Assembly: GCA_009602725.1 (NCBI GenBank)
Contig: WELB01000127.1
Location: 187,581-206,404 of the forward strand
DNA: 18,824 nucleotides
From: Spirogloea muscicola
Taxonomy: Eukaryota > Streptophyta > Zygnematophyceae > Spirogloeales > Spirogloeaceae
Direction of reading: 5' to 3'
This document shows, in pieces, positions 9,801 to 18,580 of the stretch (position 1 is the first letter of the stretch; every line of letters starts with the position of its first letter). Both the position numbers and the translations under genes were made by a program. The notes under the pieces are model-generated. The model was not told the DNA's origin, ran no database searches, and worked only from the letters and a program-made list of their open reading frames with translations.

Positions 9801-12017
9801 CCATGATATGGATCATTGGCGAGTACGCTGAGAGGATAGACAATGCCGATGAGTTGTTGGAGAGTTTCCTAGAGGGATTCCCAGAAGAAACTGCCCAAGT
9901 GCAACTTCAATTACTCACTGCTGCTGTTAAGCTCTTCCTGAAGAAACCGACTGAAGGGCCACAGCAGATGATACAGGTAACACCGGTTGAACCCATCAGG
10001 ATAGGCCATGAGACTGAAGCTTGTCTATCGTGTGAGGCACGTACTTTAGATAATATTTCACAAAGCCTGGCTCTTCAGAAGTCAATGCTGGGATCTGTTC
10101 TAGGTCGTCCTGAACAACGCCACACAGGAGACAGACAACCCGGATCTGCGTGACCGCGCTTTCGTGTATTGGCGACTGCTATCAACAGATCCAGAGGTAG
10201 GGAGTACCCTCAGTCACCCACGCTCTTGCAAGTGTCACTGCTGCGGAGTCCAGAATGCCTCCAGTGCTTGGTCGTCAAGTGCTTTCAGAGTAGTCACAAC
10301 CTTCCCTTTACAATTCTCTTAGCTGCAGGCTCCGTAATTAGGTCGTTTCTTCATGGATATTTTGAAAGATAGCAGCTGACTGATTGTCTTCACTGGCTTG
10401 TGTGCGATACAGGCTGCAAAGGATGTTGTGTTGGCAGAAAAGCCTATCATCAGCGATGAGATCAACGACTTCGAGCCCTCATTGTTGGATCTGCTTTTGG
10501 CCAACATCGCAACCTTGGCGTCCGTTTATCACAAGCCCCCAGAAGCATTCGTGTCCCGCGTTCCTGCCACTGCGCAGACCACTAATGCAGATGCTGAGGC
10601 AGACGACCTCTACAATGACGGTCAGCTTGGCATTAGCGGTACCGAAGACTCCTCGGCTCCTGTGCCAGCATCATCGCTCGATGGTGTAGGGACAAGATCA
10701 GTTGCTGCATCAGCTGCTCCTGTGGCACCGACCAAGACCTTGCCACCACTGCAGCAAGCCCCCCAAGCTGCAGGTCCAGATTTACTGGGAGATTTGGTGG
10801 GGCTCGACTCCAATGGCACAGTGCCTGGGAACGCACCACCAGCTGCTGAGTAAGGAGGATCCCTGCATGTATGGCTGCACATGCTTTACAAAGCATCTGA
10901 GAGCTCCCCAATCAACCTTGTTGTACTGAGATTTTTGACTTCTACATGCAGGGTCGCATTGCCTGTTCTACTGGCTGCTTCAGCAGCGCAGGGGCTGCAA
11001 ATCAGTGGTACGTTGACAAGACAAAATGGAGCCGTCTTCTACAACCTCAGATTTGATAATGGCAGTCCAGTGCCACTTGATGGGTTCATGATCCAGTTCA
11101 ACAAGAACACATTCGGCATAGCACCTGCTGCCCCCCTTCAGGTCGGCTTTGCTCTTCACATCACACTGGCCCAAGTTTACCGTCTGAGTGTCCACCTCCT
11201 TACACCCAACTCTATTCTGTGCAGGTCCCACTTCTACAGCCAGGTGGGTCAGCCTCAGTCCTGCTCCCGCTGGCACTATTCCAGAACTTATCTCCTCCTC
11301 CTCCCACTTCAGTCCTTCAGGTGGCCATAAAAAACAATCAGCAGCCTGTTTGGTACTTCACAGACTCTGTTCCTCTGCACGTTTTCTTTTCTGAAGAAGG
11401 CCGAGTGGAACGAGCTGCTTTCTTGGAGGTGAGCCTACGTTTGGGAGCACAGTGCCTGCTAAGGGTCAACATGCACTCTAGGTCTGGTCTTGTCAAAGCC
11501 ACAGACAATTGTACCTGCAGCTGAATGCCGCATATTCCACCTGCAGACGTGGAAATCGTTACCAGATGCCAATGAGGTCACGAGAGAATTACCGGAGAGT
11601 ATCATCAGCAATCTGGATGTCACTCTTGAAAGGCTTGCTTCCAAAAACGTCTTCTTTGTTGCTAAGCGTCGTCTGAAAGACACAAATAAGGTAAGCTGGC
11701 ACACGGCACCTCGCAGCAAGCTTCAGATTGCTTGACGATAGGAACATTGGAACATTGGGCACAAAGTGCTGTTGACATCCTCCCTTGACAAGTAGCGGTG
11801 GCAGATATGCAGCAATCTCCTGACGTCCATTGTTGCTGGTTATGGTGGACGCATGCAGGATGCTATCTATACTTCGGTGAAACTAGTGTCAAATGTTGCC
11901 CTTTTGGTGGAGTTCACTTTCGCTTCTGGCATCCCTGGCGTGACTTGTGCCGTCAAGACGCCTTCAGTAGAGTACACGCCACTCTTCTTCGAGAGTGTTG
12001 AGAAGTTGCTGCAATGA
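6869..12017 (+). CDS. Beta-adaptin, large subunit of AP-1/AP-2 clathrin adaptor, 16 exons
   Basis: Core subunit of the heterotetrameric adaptors that recruit clathrin and cargo at the trans-Golgi network/endosome and plasma membrane; the green lineage generally uses beta1/2 types. Exons: 6869-6955, 7203-7400, 7522-7635, 7771-8021, 8135-8270, 8427-8606, 8793-8885, 9119-9330, 9517-9580, 9797-9976, 10104-10196, 10413-10849, 10952-11141, 11225-11428, 11547-11690, 11859-12017 (TGA). They total 2742 nt and 913 residues, with GT/AG ends and matching phases throughout. Start: MSGHDSKYF, the family N-terminus and first in-frame ATG. The adaptin trunk (HEAT/armadillo-like) covers about residues 10-580 ([46 protein letters not shown]). 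A Pro/Ala/Ser-rich hinge (about 585-680) carries LVGLD, which fits the clathrin-box pattern. The ear covers about 690-913 ([50 protein letters not shown]). Confidence 0.97.
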
Positions 12018-12419
12018 CAACTCTGTTCCCACTTTTGGCAGCTCACTAGCTCCTGAGGAGCAAGTGGTAAAAGAAATTTCATGCTGGCAGTATGCCTCAC
12101 CATCCATGACGCTGGACTGATTATGTTGGCTTGACATGTGTCTGAGTTGCAAGCCCTCTGCCAAGTGCTAATCTCAAGCTCTGTAGAGCGGCCAGACAAG
12201 TAGATGTCCTGCTTGTAGGCCAGCAAATGGAGCTTACTCCTCGCAGCCATCGCCTTACAGTGGAAGAGCTGTTTCTTCTTGTTCCGGGCTTGGCCTTTCA
12301 CAGCCCTTGCCCCCACTGGCAGAGCCACTTCTCTTTCACAGCGCGTTGCCCCAGTTCGCCAGAACTTTTGCTTGGCCTTGCATGCTCCCCGCAATCCTTC
12401 CTCGACGCGCAGATGTGTT
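12018..12419. other. 3' flank of the beta-adaptin gene
   Basis: Non-coding sequence following the adaptin TGA. No TGTAA signal is evident nearby, so the poly(A) site cannot be placed. Short open frames on both strands show no family motif. Confidence 0.5.
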
Positions 12420-12618
12420 TCCGGTTGAGATGGGCTTGCCAGCTGCATATCTGTCGCTCTTGCGACGTCGAGTTTCGGCCTGTTTGCAGCGTGCTCAGGC
12501 TAGTGCCTTGCACCAGAAAGCTGGGCGAGCTCTAGTAGGTGGCAGAAGGGCTCCGTTCCTGGCATCTAGTATTCATGCATCGAGTAGTGACCTGTATGTT
12601 TTGACCCGTGGTTATTGA
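12420..12618 (+). mobile_element. LINE-like retroelement 3' fragment (copy G1), ends LTRGY-stop
   Basis: A plus-strand frame reads ALHQKAGRALVGG, later SSDLYVLTRGY and TGA at 12616-12618. It aligns residue by residue with the tail of the copy at 17490-18194 (ALHQRAGRALS, SSDLFVLTRGY). The frame is intact across the shared module, but no start, zinc knuckle or reverse transcriptase lies upstream, so it is a 5'-truncated remnant. Confidence 0.65.
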
Positions 12619-12799
12619 GCGGGTCAATCTGCTGTAGGTTATGTAGATTTTTAGATGTGCTTGCCTTTGTACCTGGCCATTTGGCCTACATTTCTTTCTA
12701 ATACACGATCTTTTCCTTCCCATCCTCTCTGCATGGACAGTCTTCCAGCTCCTGGGCTTCGTTTCCATGTACAATAGCCCCATTTTCCTGCACTGACTT

Positions 12800-12958
12800 T
12801 TGCCTGAACAATATAATGGCTTGTATCGGCCACCCTTTCATTTCATGCGCACCGCGCGCAACCTCCCCCCTCTCTCTTTGCACTCTGGCTTGCGCAGCGG
12901 GGTTGCGCTTCCTCCCCTCAGCTCATCTGACTTCCTACTGCTGACACGGGGGTATTGA
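12800..12958 (+). mobile_element. LINE-like retroelement 3' fragment (copy G2), frameshifted
   Basis: Starts with TGCCTGAACAAT followed by sequence clearly similar to 18260-18340. It ends with a frame reading SSSDFLLLTRGY and TGA (12956-12958). Between these the reading frame is broken. It forms a pair with copy G1, mirroring the pair at 17490-18194 and 18260-18462. Confidence 0.6.
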
Positions 12959-13119
12959 GGGCGCCCTGTCTGCCTGGCCTTTGGCTCCGTCATGAACACC
13001 TGTATGCATCTGGCTGGCATTTCACAGCCGATTCTTTCATATCAGCAGCCGCTTTCTCTCGCTGTCGGAGGCCTCCACGGCAACGCGAGTGTTCCCGCCC
13101 TCACCGCCGGCGTTGCGGC

Positions 13120-13150
<31 letters not shown>

Positions 13151-13326
13151 ATCACAGGGCAGCCGGCGTCCGATCGGGAGTGCCGTCCTACGCGGAAGGA
13201 GCGAGGACGGTGCCGTGGCAACGGAGCGGCAGTCCCCGTGCTGGCCCCAAGCCACAGTCGCCCGCCGTCGACAGGCGCCGAGCGAGCACTATTCGCGGCG
13301 CCGCCGCGGGGCTCCTCGGCGGGGCC
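12959..13326 (+). promoter_or_regulatory. Upstream/leader region of ALG2 with GCC repeats
   Basis: The region is GC-rich, with a (GCC)n run at about 13110-13150, and presumably holds the ALG2 promoter and 5'UTR. The ALG2 frame is open through this stretch but has no ATG before 13327. The repeat gives spurious poly-Ala/Pro/Arg frames. No TATA box is seen. Confidence 0.45.
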
Positions 13327-15989
13327 ATGCCGCCGCCTCCGCCAGCGCCGGCGGCGCGGGGCCCGCTGCGCGTCGCCATCTGCCACCCTGACCTCGGCAT
13401 TGGTAGGCCCTGAGTGCCGACACACCTTGGCAAACCATGCGCTCTGCTGCTGCACTGGCCTTCTCCCGCGCCAGTGCCGTCCACAAGCTTGGCAGTGAGC
13501 TCATACGTGCCGTCGGTTGTCGAGCAGGCGGCGCCGAGCGCCTCATCGTGGACGCCGCGGTGGAGCTAGCAGCCCGGGGGCACGCCGTCCACGTCTTCAC
13601 TGCGCACCATGACCCGAGCCGCTGCTTTGAGGAGACCGTCACCGGTACGGCTCGTCGGCCGTCACCATCCTTTGGGCCCAGTCAGCTATCAGCAGATCGA
13701 TTGCAGACCTGCGCTGTGAAGCTCGGCTGTGTAGGCCGGCGGCCTCAGCCATTTGCTACTCTGCACAATGACATGCCTCCAAACTTCACGCAGGACGATT
13801 TCCTGTGTCGGTGTATGGCGACTTCCTGCCCCGTCACATCTTCTACCGCTTCCATGCAATCTGCGCATACTTACGCTGCTGTTATGTAGCGCTGGCTATG
13901 ATCCTCTGGTGGCCCCATTTTGACGTGGTATTGGCAGATCAAGTGTCCGCTGTCATACCGATTCTCCACCTTGCCAAGGGTTCCAAGGTACTATTTTCAC
14001 CATTGGCTGGTAACACATGTCCAGCATAAGAGACGTGCAGTAGCTTCAATGAAAATTCTAAACCTGTTGATTCTGGTCAATGGACAAGCATGCCTGCTGC
14101 AGGTTGCTCGGAAGGCAGATGCTGCATAAGCCACCATGACATTTCTTCATGTCTTCTAATGCATGCCCTTGCAATCACCTACAAAGAGGCATGATAGGAC
14201 TTGCATCCTACTGCCCTCCAGTATCAGATGTATTTGAGGTCAAACCTACATCCTAAACTCTTTTGCGTGAACCTGAAACTCTTTCCGAGCACACTCAAGT
14301 GTGTTACAGGTACTGTTCTATTGCCACTATCCTGACAAGCTGTTGGCTACAAGGACTACAGCAGTCAAGCAACTATACAGGCAGCCGATAGACTGGATTG
14401 AGCAAGTCACAACTGGTGAGGACCTTGGAGCAACCATCCACTCTGCAGCCCAATCCACATCTGCAACCACTTGGTACTTCTGTTAGACGAATTCAAACAA
14501 GTTGACTGGCCATCTACAGCCTAACTTTGCAATTATGTGCATTTCACAGGTCAAGCAGACCAGATAGTTGTGAACAGCACTTTCACGGCTGAGACCTTCT
14601 CCCAGGCATTCCAGTCACTGTCCTCGCGGGGATTGAAGCCTGCAGTGCTGTACCCTGCAGTTGATGTTGCACAGTATGATTCCATCGCACCTCCCACGCC
14701 ACCAAAAAGGAATATGACAAGCATCACAAGAGCAGGTGGCAATTTGGCTGACATCCCTGGTTTACCTGCTGACTCGTGAGCCTTCGCACTTGCGGCAATG
14801 TCCCATCCCCCTTATGACTGTGCAGGTCTCTATATTTGGGCACTGAGCCCTGTAGAGTGACAAGTGCCAGATTGCTGCTAAGAACAGCTTCGTGAGACCG
14901 CTTGCAGGAGTCAGGCTTGAACGCAATGGGTCCTGAAGCTCTTGCGTTGTTATGCTGCCACAGGCGAATATTCCTGTCCATAAATAGGTTTGAAAGGAAG
15001 AAAGGTGTAGAGCTGGCTATCTTGGCATATGGCATCTGCAAGCGGCGGGAAATGGCTGCTCGCGAGCAAGAGTCACCTGCAAAACGGTTGGATGCATATG
15101 GGGATGTGAAGCTTGTGATAGCAGGTGTGCTAAACTCACTACCTCCAGACTCTTGAACTCATTGCTGGAGATATACATCAAGCTGCAATTGGGGACCCAC
15201 GCNCCCCTCGCCTTCCTTCAGCATTGCCTACAGCAAGCGTTGGCGCCCTGACATCTATGCAAAGTTGCTACGGCCTTGTTGTGTAGGCGGTTATGATCCT
15301 AGGCTACGGGAAAACCGAGACTACTTGTCTTACTTGATGAGGCTGGCAGAGGAAGAAGGTGTAAGCAACAGCACATTCTTCTTGCCATCCTTTACAATGG
15401 ACCAAAAGGTCAAATTGCTATCCGCATCTGTTTGTGTGGTATATACGCCACAGGTAAGGCTAGTCCTCCTCGTCAACTTACTATACCCACTGTGGCCCCG
15501 CTGCTTTGACCTTGAAATATACATACCTAGAGGCTTCGGTAGGGCTAGTGAGGTAGTCACAATTTGTACAGCTGTTATGTTGTCATGTCTGTTACATGCA
15601 GACTTTGCTGTGCTCGTATGTTGGACACATTTCGTGAGGTCTGCAGTTCCTAGCCATGAAGCATGCATGTACCACCAACATTCATTAGGTGTCCTTCCTG
15701 CACACAGAATGAGCACTTTGGAATTGTTCCTCTGGAAGCGATGGCAGCCAGGCGGCCCGTCATAGCGTGCAACAGTGGAGGGCCTTGCGAGACTGTTGAG
15801 CACAATTCAACTGGATTTCTCTGTGATCCTACTCCAAAAAGCTTTGCGGCTGCCATGGTAGCTCTGATTGATCAACCAAATAGAGCACAGGTCATGGGCC
15901 AGGCAGCCAGGCGACACGTGGAGAATAGGTTCTCACGAACAATATTTGGGGACCACCTTGACCAGTTAGTGAGGGATCTGGCAGCCTGA
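13327..15989 (+). CDS. ALG2: ALG2 alpha-1,3/1,6-mannosyltransferase, 8 exons
   Basis: GT-B fold, family GT4 enzyme. ALG2 adds the second and third mannoses (alpha-1,3 and alpha-1,6) from GDP-mannose to the dolichol-linked N-glycan precursor on the cytosolic face of the ER. Exons: 13327-13402, 13528-13644, 13794-13987, 14310-14415, 14550-14775, 14964-15124, 15287-15453, 15708-15989 (TGA). They sum to 1329 nt and 442 residues; all phases match and all introns are GT-AG. The start is the first ATG in frame. Motifs: HPDLGIGGAERL across exons 1/2; [23 protein letters not shown] with a following hydrophobic stretch that may contact membrane; [46 protein letters not shown] in exon 6; [10 protein letters not shown]; and the GT4 signature EHFGIVPLE (E-x7-E) followed by [15 protein letters not shown] in exon 8. 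An N occurs at 15203 inside intron 6. Confidence 0.95.
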
Positions 15990-16185
15990 CGCAGCTCTGC
16001 TGCATGTGTCACAAAGAGCCTGATGGCCTATGCCGATATCGTCATGGCTACCAGTCCTGGTCCTTGTGACCCTTGCAATGCATCCAAGAAGCCAGAGGGG
16101 CACAGCTGGAGCATGCGAGAATCTGGCTCGGTAGCAAGCGCGCAGTTCAGACGAAGTTCTTGCCTCCAAGTTAACAAGCTCCATA
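15990..16185. other. 3' flank of ALG2
   Basis: Non-coding sequence after the ALG2 TGA. No TGTAA occurs before the tandem repeat; the nearest is at 16418-16422, over 400 bases away, so the poly(A) site is uncertain. The minus strand is open across this stretch as part of a 253-codon frame (16028-16789) that I do not accept as a gene. Confidence 0.5.
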
Positions 16186-16190
16186 GCAAG

Positions 16191-16400
16191 TCGAAGTAAG
16201 TAGCAGCAGGGCAGAAGAAGCTCTTTGAAGGAGGCTGTGGCTGTGGTTTAGGTTTAGGGTTCCACAATGCTTGGACAGATATAGAACGTTCTTGTAGCAG
16301 GTCGAAGTAAGTAGCAGCAGGGCAGAAGAAGCTCTTTGAAGGAGGCTGTGGCTGTGGTTCAGGTTTAGGGTTCCAAAATGCTTGGACAGATGCCGAACGT
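16191..16400. repeat. Two-copy tandem repeat, 111-bp period
   Basis: TCGAAGTAAGTAGCAGCAGG begins at 16191 and recurs at 16302. The next ~100 bases are nearly identical in the two copies, with a handful of substitutions. The period is exactly 37 codons. On the minus strand both copies stay open and give a Pro/Lys/Gln-rich peptide (WNPKPKPQPQPPSKSFFCPA), but the frame has no recognised domain. A recent local duplication is the simplest reading. Confidence 0.9.
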
Positions 16401-16499
16401 TGACAGAGCAGCACCTCTGTAATAATTTTGCATTGGCCCCTTCTGAAAGAGCTTCTTCCCCTGACAACTGGAGCAGCTACACCAATTGGGGGCGATAAT

Positions 16500-16790
16500 G
16501 GCAGTCCCCTTGACGACAGCCAGAGGTTGCAGCTGGAGCACGGCCAGCGTACAGATGCAAGGCATGGGCCGTGGACCGCTGGTGTGATAGGGGACAGACG
16601 GATGCGAAACACGAAATGCATTAGCGAGCCAGCGGCGGCGCATAGCTGTGTGGTTTTGGCGTCGTTGCGGACCCTGAGGACCTTGTCCAATCTTTCTGGG
16701 CCCCGCCGCCTTTGTGGCTCTGCTAAGAAAGAAGAGCTCGCCCATAGAGAAGAGGGGCTGGCAAAGTCATCCCAAAAATGAATGGACAAC
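16500..16790 (-). mobile_element. LINE-like retroelement fragment (copy B), heavily decayed
   Basis: The minus strand shows AAAGSLMHFVFRIRLS, resembling AGSLAQVYRMRLS of copy A. It is preceded by a CATTCATTTTTGGG motif and a GGGCGAGCTCTTC segment also found upstream of copy A. Similarity then fades. The assignment rests on this order of shared blocks. Confidence 0.45.
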
Positions 16791-16865
16791 GTCCAAAGGA
16801 AGAAGTGCCGGAAAAGAGACTACATTACAAAACACTGCAAAACACTAGACGATGTAGAGAGAAGC

Positions 16866-17380
16866 TCAGTACCCGCGAGTGAGCACCATCAGTCTGAGTA
16901 GCTCGCTGCACGGAAAGTGGCACTCCGCCGAGACCCAAAGGCGGCGGCCATAGCACGGCCTGCGCGCGTGTGGACGGCGTGGGCCAGGGAACGTTGAAAC
17001 GACACCGCCAGGCGCATGCGGAAGACTTGGGCGAGCGAACCGGCGGCGTTGAAGCCCGGCATCGCCCTTGGCAGCCCCGGCCGCCGATCAATGGCCTGAC
17101 GGGCAAGCCGCTGAAGGAGATCCAGCCAGCGGCTGCCGAAAGCACCGTGGACATCCATCGCCAGGGCCGCGAACTCATCACCAACCGGGTGATCAGTATA
17201 CTTTCGCTCCTTGCCCCGGGCCGCCAGGCCGACCGCGTGCCCTGCAACCGACGCCGATCTGGTGGGATTGGCGGAGTCGAAGCAGTCAGTTGTCACCACG
17301 TCGGCGATGATGCGGGGACCGCCGCCGGGCGGGATGGCAACCAGGTCGGCGCGCCGTGTATGGCACGGGGCGACAGGGCG
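16866..17380 (-). pseudogene. LINE-like retroelement ORF C-terminal fragment (copy C), minus strand
   Basis: The minus strand reads RRADLVAIPPGGGPRIIADV, then GKERKYTDHPVGDEF, AMDVHGAFGSRWLDLLQRLA, PGFNAAGSLAQVFRMRLAVS and a tail ending SYSD. A short frameshift follows, then MVLTRGY and TGA (16866-16868). This order (a DLV/ADVV block, Lys/Tyr block, AxDxxGxxG block, then RMRLxxS and a basic tail) resembles what I recall of the region downstream of the reverse transcriptase in non-LTR elements. No reverse transcriptase is present. It meets a plus-strand copy head to head near 17385. Confidence 0.65.
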
Positions 17381-17385
17381 AGCAG

Positions 17386-17452
17386 CCTGGCTTTAACGTG
17401 GCTGGGTCCCTCGCTCAGGTCTACCGGATGCGTTTGGCTATCTCTTTGCACG
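17386..17452 (+). mobile_element. LINE-like retroelement micro-fragment (copy D)
   Basis: The plus strand encodes PGFNVAGSLAQVYRMRLAIS, nearly the same peptide as copy C on the other strand. It breaks into a CCA/CCT-rich stretch within about 70 bases. It is inverted relative to copy C and directly upstream of copy E, implying rearrangement or nested insertion. Confidence 0.6.
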
Positions 17453-17489
17453 GCCCTCCACCACCACCTCGGCCTCCCCCCCCCCTTGC

Positions 17490-18194
17490 TTGGCTGGCAT
17501 TCGCCAGTGCGAGTGTGGCCACATTGCCGACGACAAGCTCGCCTTAGCTGCGCACATGCTGAGGTGTGTTGGGGGGGGTGAGCGCATTGCCTCCCACGAC
17601 TTACTCAGGGATACCATGTTTGGAATTGTGCGAGAGGCGGGAAATCATCCGGCGATGGAGGTGTCTGGCATCATGCCAATCTCCTCAAGGCGCGGCAAGC
17701 CATAGGTGCGGCTTCTGGACGTGGTCGCTACCCCGCGGGGCGGTGGGCCTCGTCTGCTCTTGGACGTGGTACTGATCGACGCATACAAGGCTGGCGCACC
17801 CACGTCAACCGTGTCTGGCTGGGCCACGTCCAGCGCAGAGCGCAAGAAGGAGCGGCACGACCATGATCATCCTCGAGGGGACCATCTTTACCCGTGTGCC
17901 TTGGATATCTACGGAGGCTACGGCGTGAAATAGTCCTCCCTGATCCAGCATCTGGCCCGGCTGGTTGATGCGTGTCGTCGAAGTCGGGGGGGCAGCTTGG
18001 GCCACTCCAGCATTCCGCAGGCCTTAATTGCATATTATAGAATGCGGCTCTCGCTTAGTTTGCATCGCTCGCAAGCATTGGCTCTTCATCAACGTGCAGG
18101 GCGCGCTCTAAGTCAGGCCTCTGGCTTTCGCGGCGGCGCTCCAGCTCCCCAAGTTAGCTCGTCAGATTTGTTTGTGCTCACCCGTGGGTACTAA
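17490..18194 (+). pseudogene. LINE-like (non-LTR) retrotransposon ORF C-terminal region (copy E), two in-frame TAG stops
   Basis: One plus-strand frame runs from 17490 to TAA at 18192-18194, interrupted only by TAG at 17703-17705 and 17931-17933. It begins with a CCHC-type knuckle (CECGHIADDKLALAAHMLRC) and continues with RIASHDLLRDTMFGIVREAG, typical of sequence downstream of the reverse transcriptase in non-LTR elements. Then come VRLLDVVATPRGGGPRLLLD, ERKKERHDHDHP, ALDIYGGYG, RMRLSLSLHRSQALALHQRA and SSDLFVLTRGY. It aligns with copy C block for block. No reverse transcriptase or endonuclease is present in the window, so this is a 5'-truncated, probably dead copy. Assignment to non-LTR elements is from pattern memory, not a search. 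Confidence 0.7.
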
Positions 18195-18259
18195 TGTCAC
18201 CTTAGGTACCTTAGATTAGGTCTCCGCATTATGTAGCCTTGTTTAGTCTGCCCTCGACT

Positions 18260-18462
18260 CTGCCTGAACAATGTATTGGCTTGAATTGGCCTCCCTTTCA
18301 ATTCATGCGCCCCGCGCGCCTTCTCTCTTTGCGCGGTCCCTTGCACTCGCTGTTCACCTGCGCGCCGGCCGCGCTTTGGCTGCGGCCTCCGGCTACCGTC
18401 AGGGCGACGTCTTTCCGCCGTCTAGCTATTCAGACTTGCATCTTCTGACTAGAGGTTACTGA
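18260..18462 (+). mobile_element. LINE-like retroelement 3' fragment (copy F), intact tail
   Basis: The plus strand encodes SLALAVHLRAGRALAAASGY, then SSYSDLHLLTRGY and TGA (18460-18462). It lies in tandem 65 bases after copy E. Its first ~80 bases (TGCCTGAACAATGTATTGGC and on) match copy G2 at 12800, so F and G2 belong to one subfamily. Confidence 0.65.
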
Positions 18463-18523
18463 GCGTCCTCTGGCCTCCTCTTCTGGCTGATGTCTTCGTC
18501 CTAGTCCGAAGGCATGGAGCATG

Positions 18524-18552
18524 AGCATGTTACTGAGGTAAGTAACCATGCT
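18524..18552. repeat. Small imperfect inverted repeat
   Basis: AGCATGTTACT and AGTAACCATGCT pair around a six-base loop with a single bulged base. Function unknown; it may be part of a retroelement 3' end. Confidence 0.5.
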
Positions 18553-18580
18553 TAGCACCCAGGCTCCTTCTGTCCTTGTC

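Noticed and set aside
13042-13455. Poly-Ala/Arg open frames over the GCC run before ALG2
   Set aside because: Low-complexity trinucleotide repeat in a presumed leader; no family motif on either strand.
14736-14741. Alternative ALG2 exon 5 donor at 14736
   Set aside because: Its phase does not match the exon 6 acceptor at 14964. The GTGAGC donor after 14775 matches in phase and gives [10 protein letters not shown].
1-15989. FAO, beta-adaptin and ALG2 as a functional gene cluster
   Set aside because: Same orientation only. Each has its own flanks of a kilobase or more in a eukaryotic setting, and the pathways differ.
16235-16264. Telomere-like TTTAGGG inside the 111-bp repeat
   Set aside because: Only one full unit plus part of another in each copy, inside a unique-sequence tandem repeat. 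Not an interstitial telomere array.
16028-16789. 253-codon minus-strand open frame as a real gene
   Set aside because: No recognised domain; it merges a tandem duplication with a decayed retroelement fragment.
17490-18194. A variant genetic code with TAG read as glutamine
   Set aside because: The three host genes contain no in-frame TAG or TAA in about 2,100 codons, and their glutamines are CAA/CAG. The two TAGs occur only in a truncated retroelement copy, so decay is simpler.
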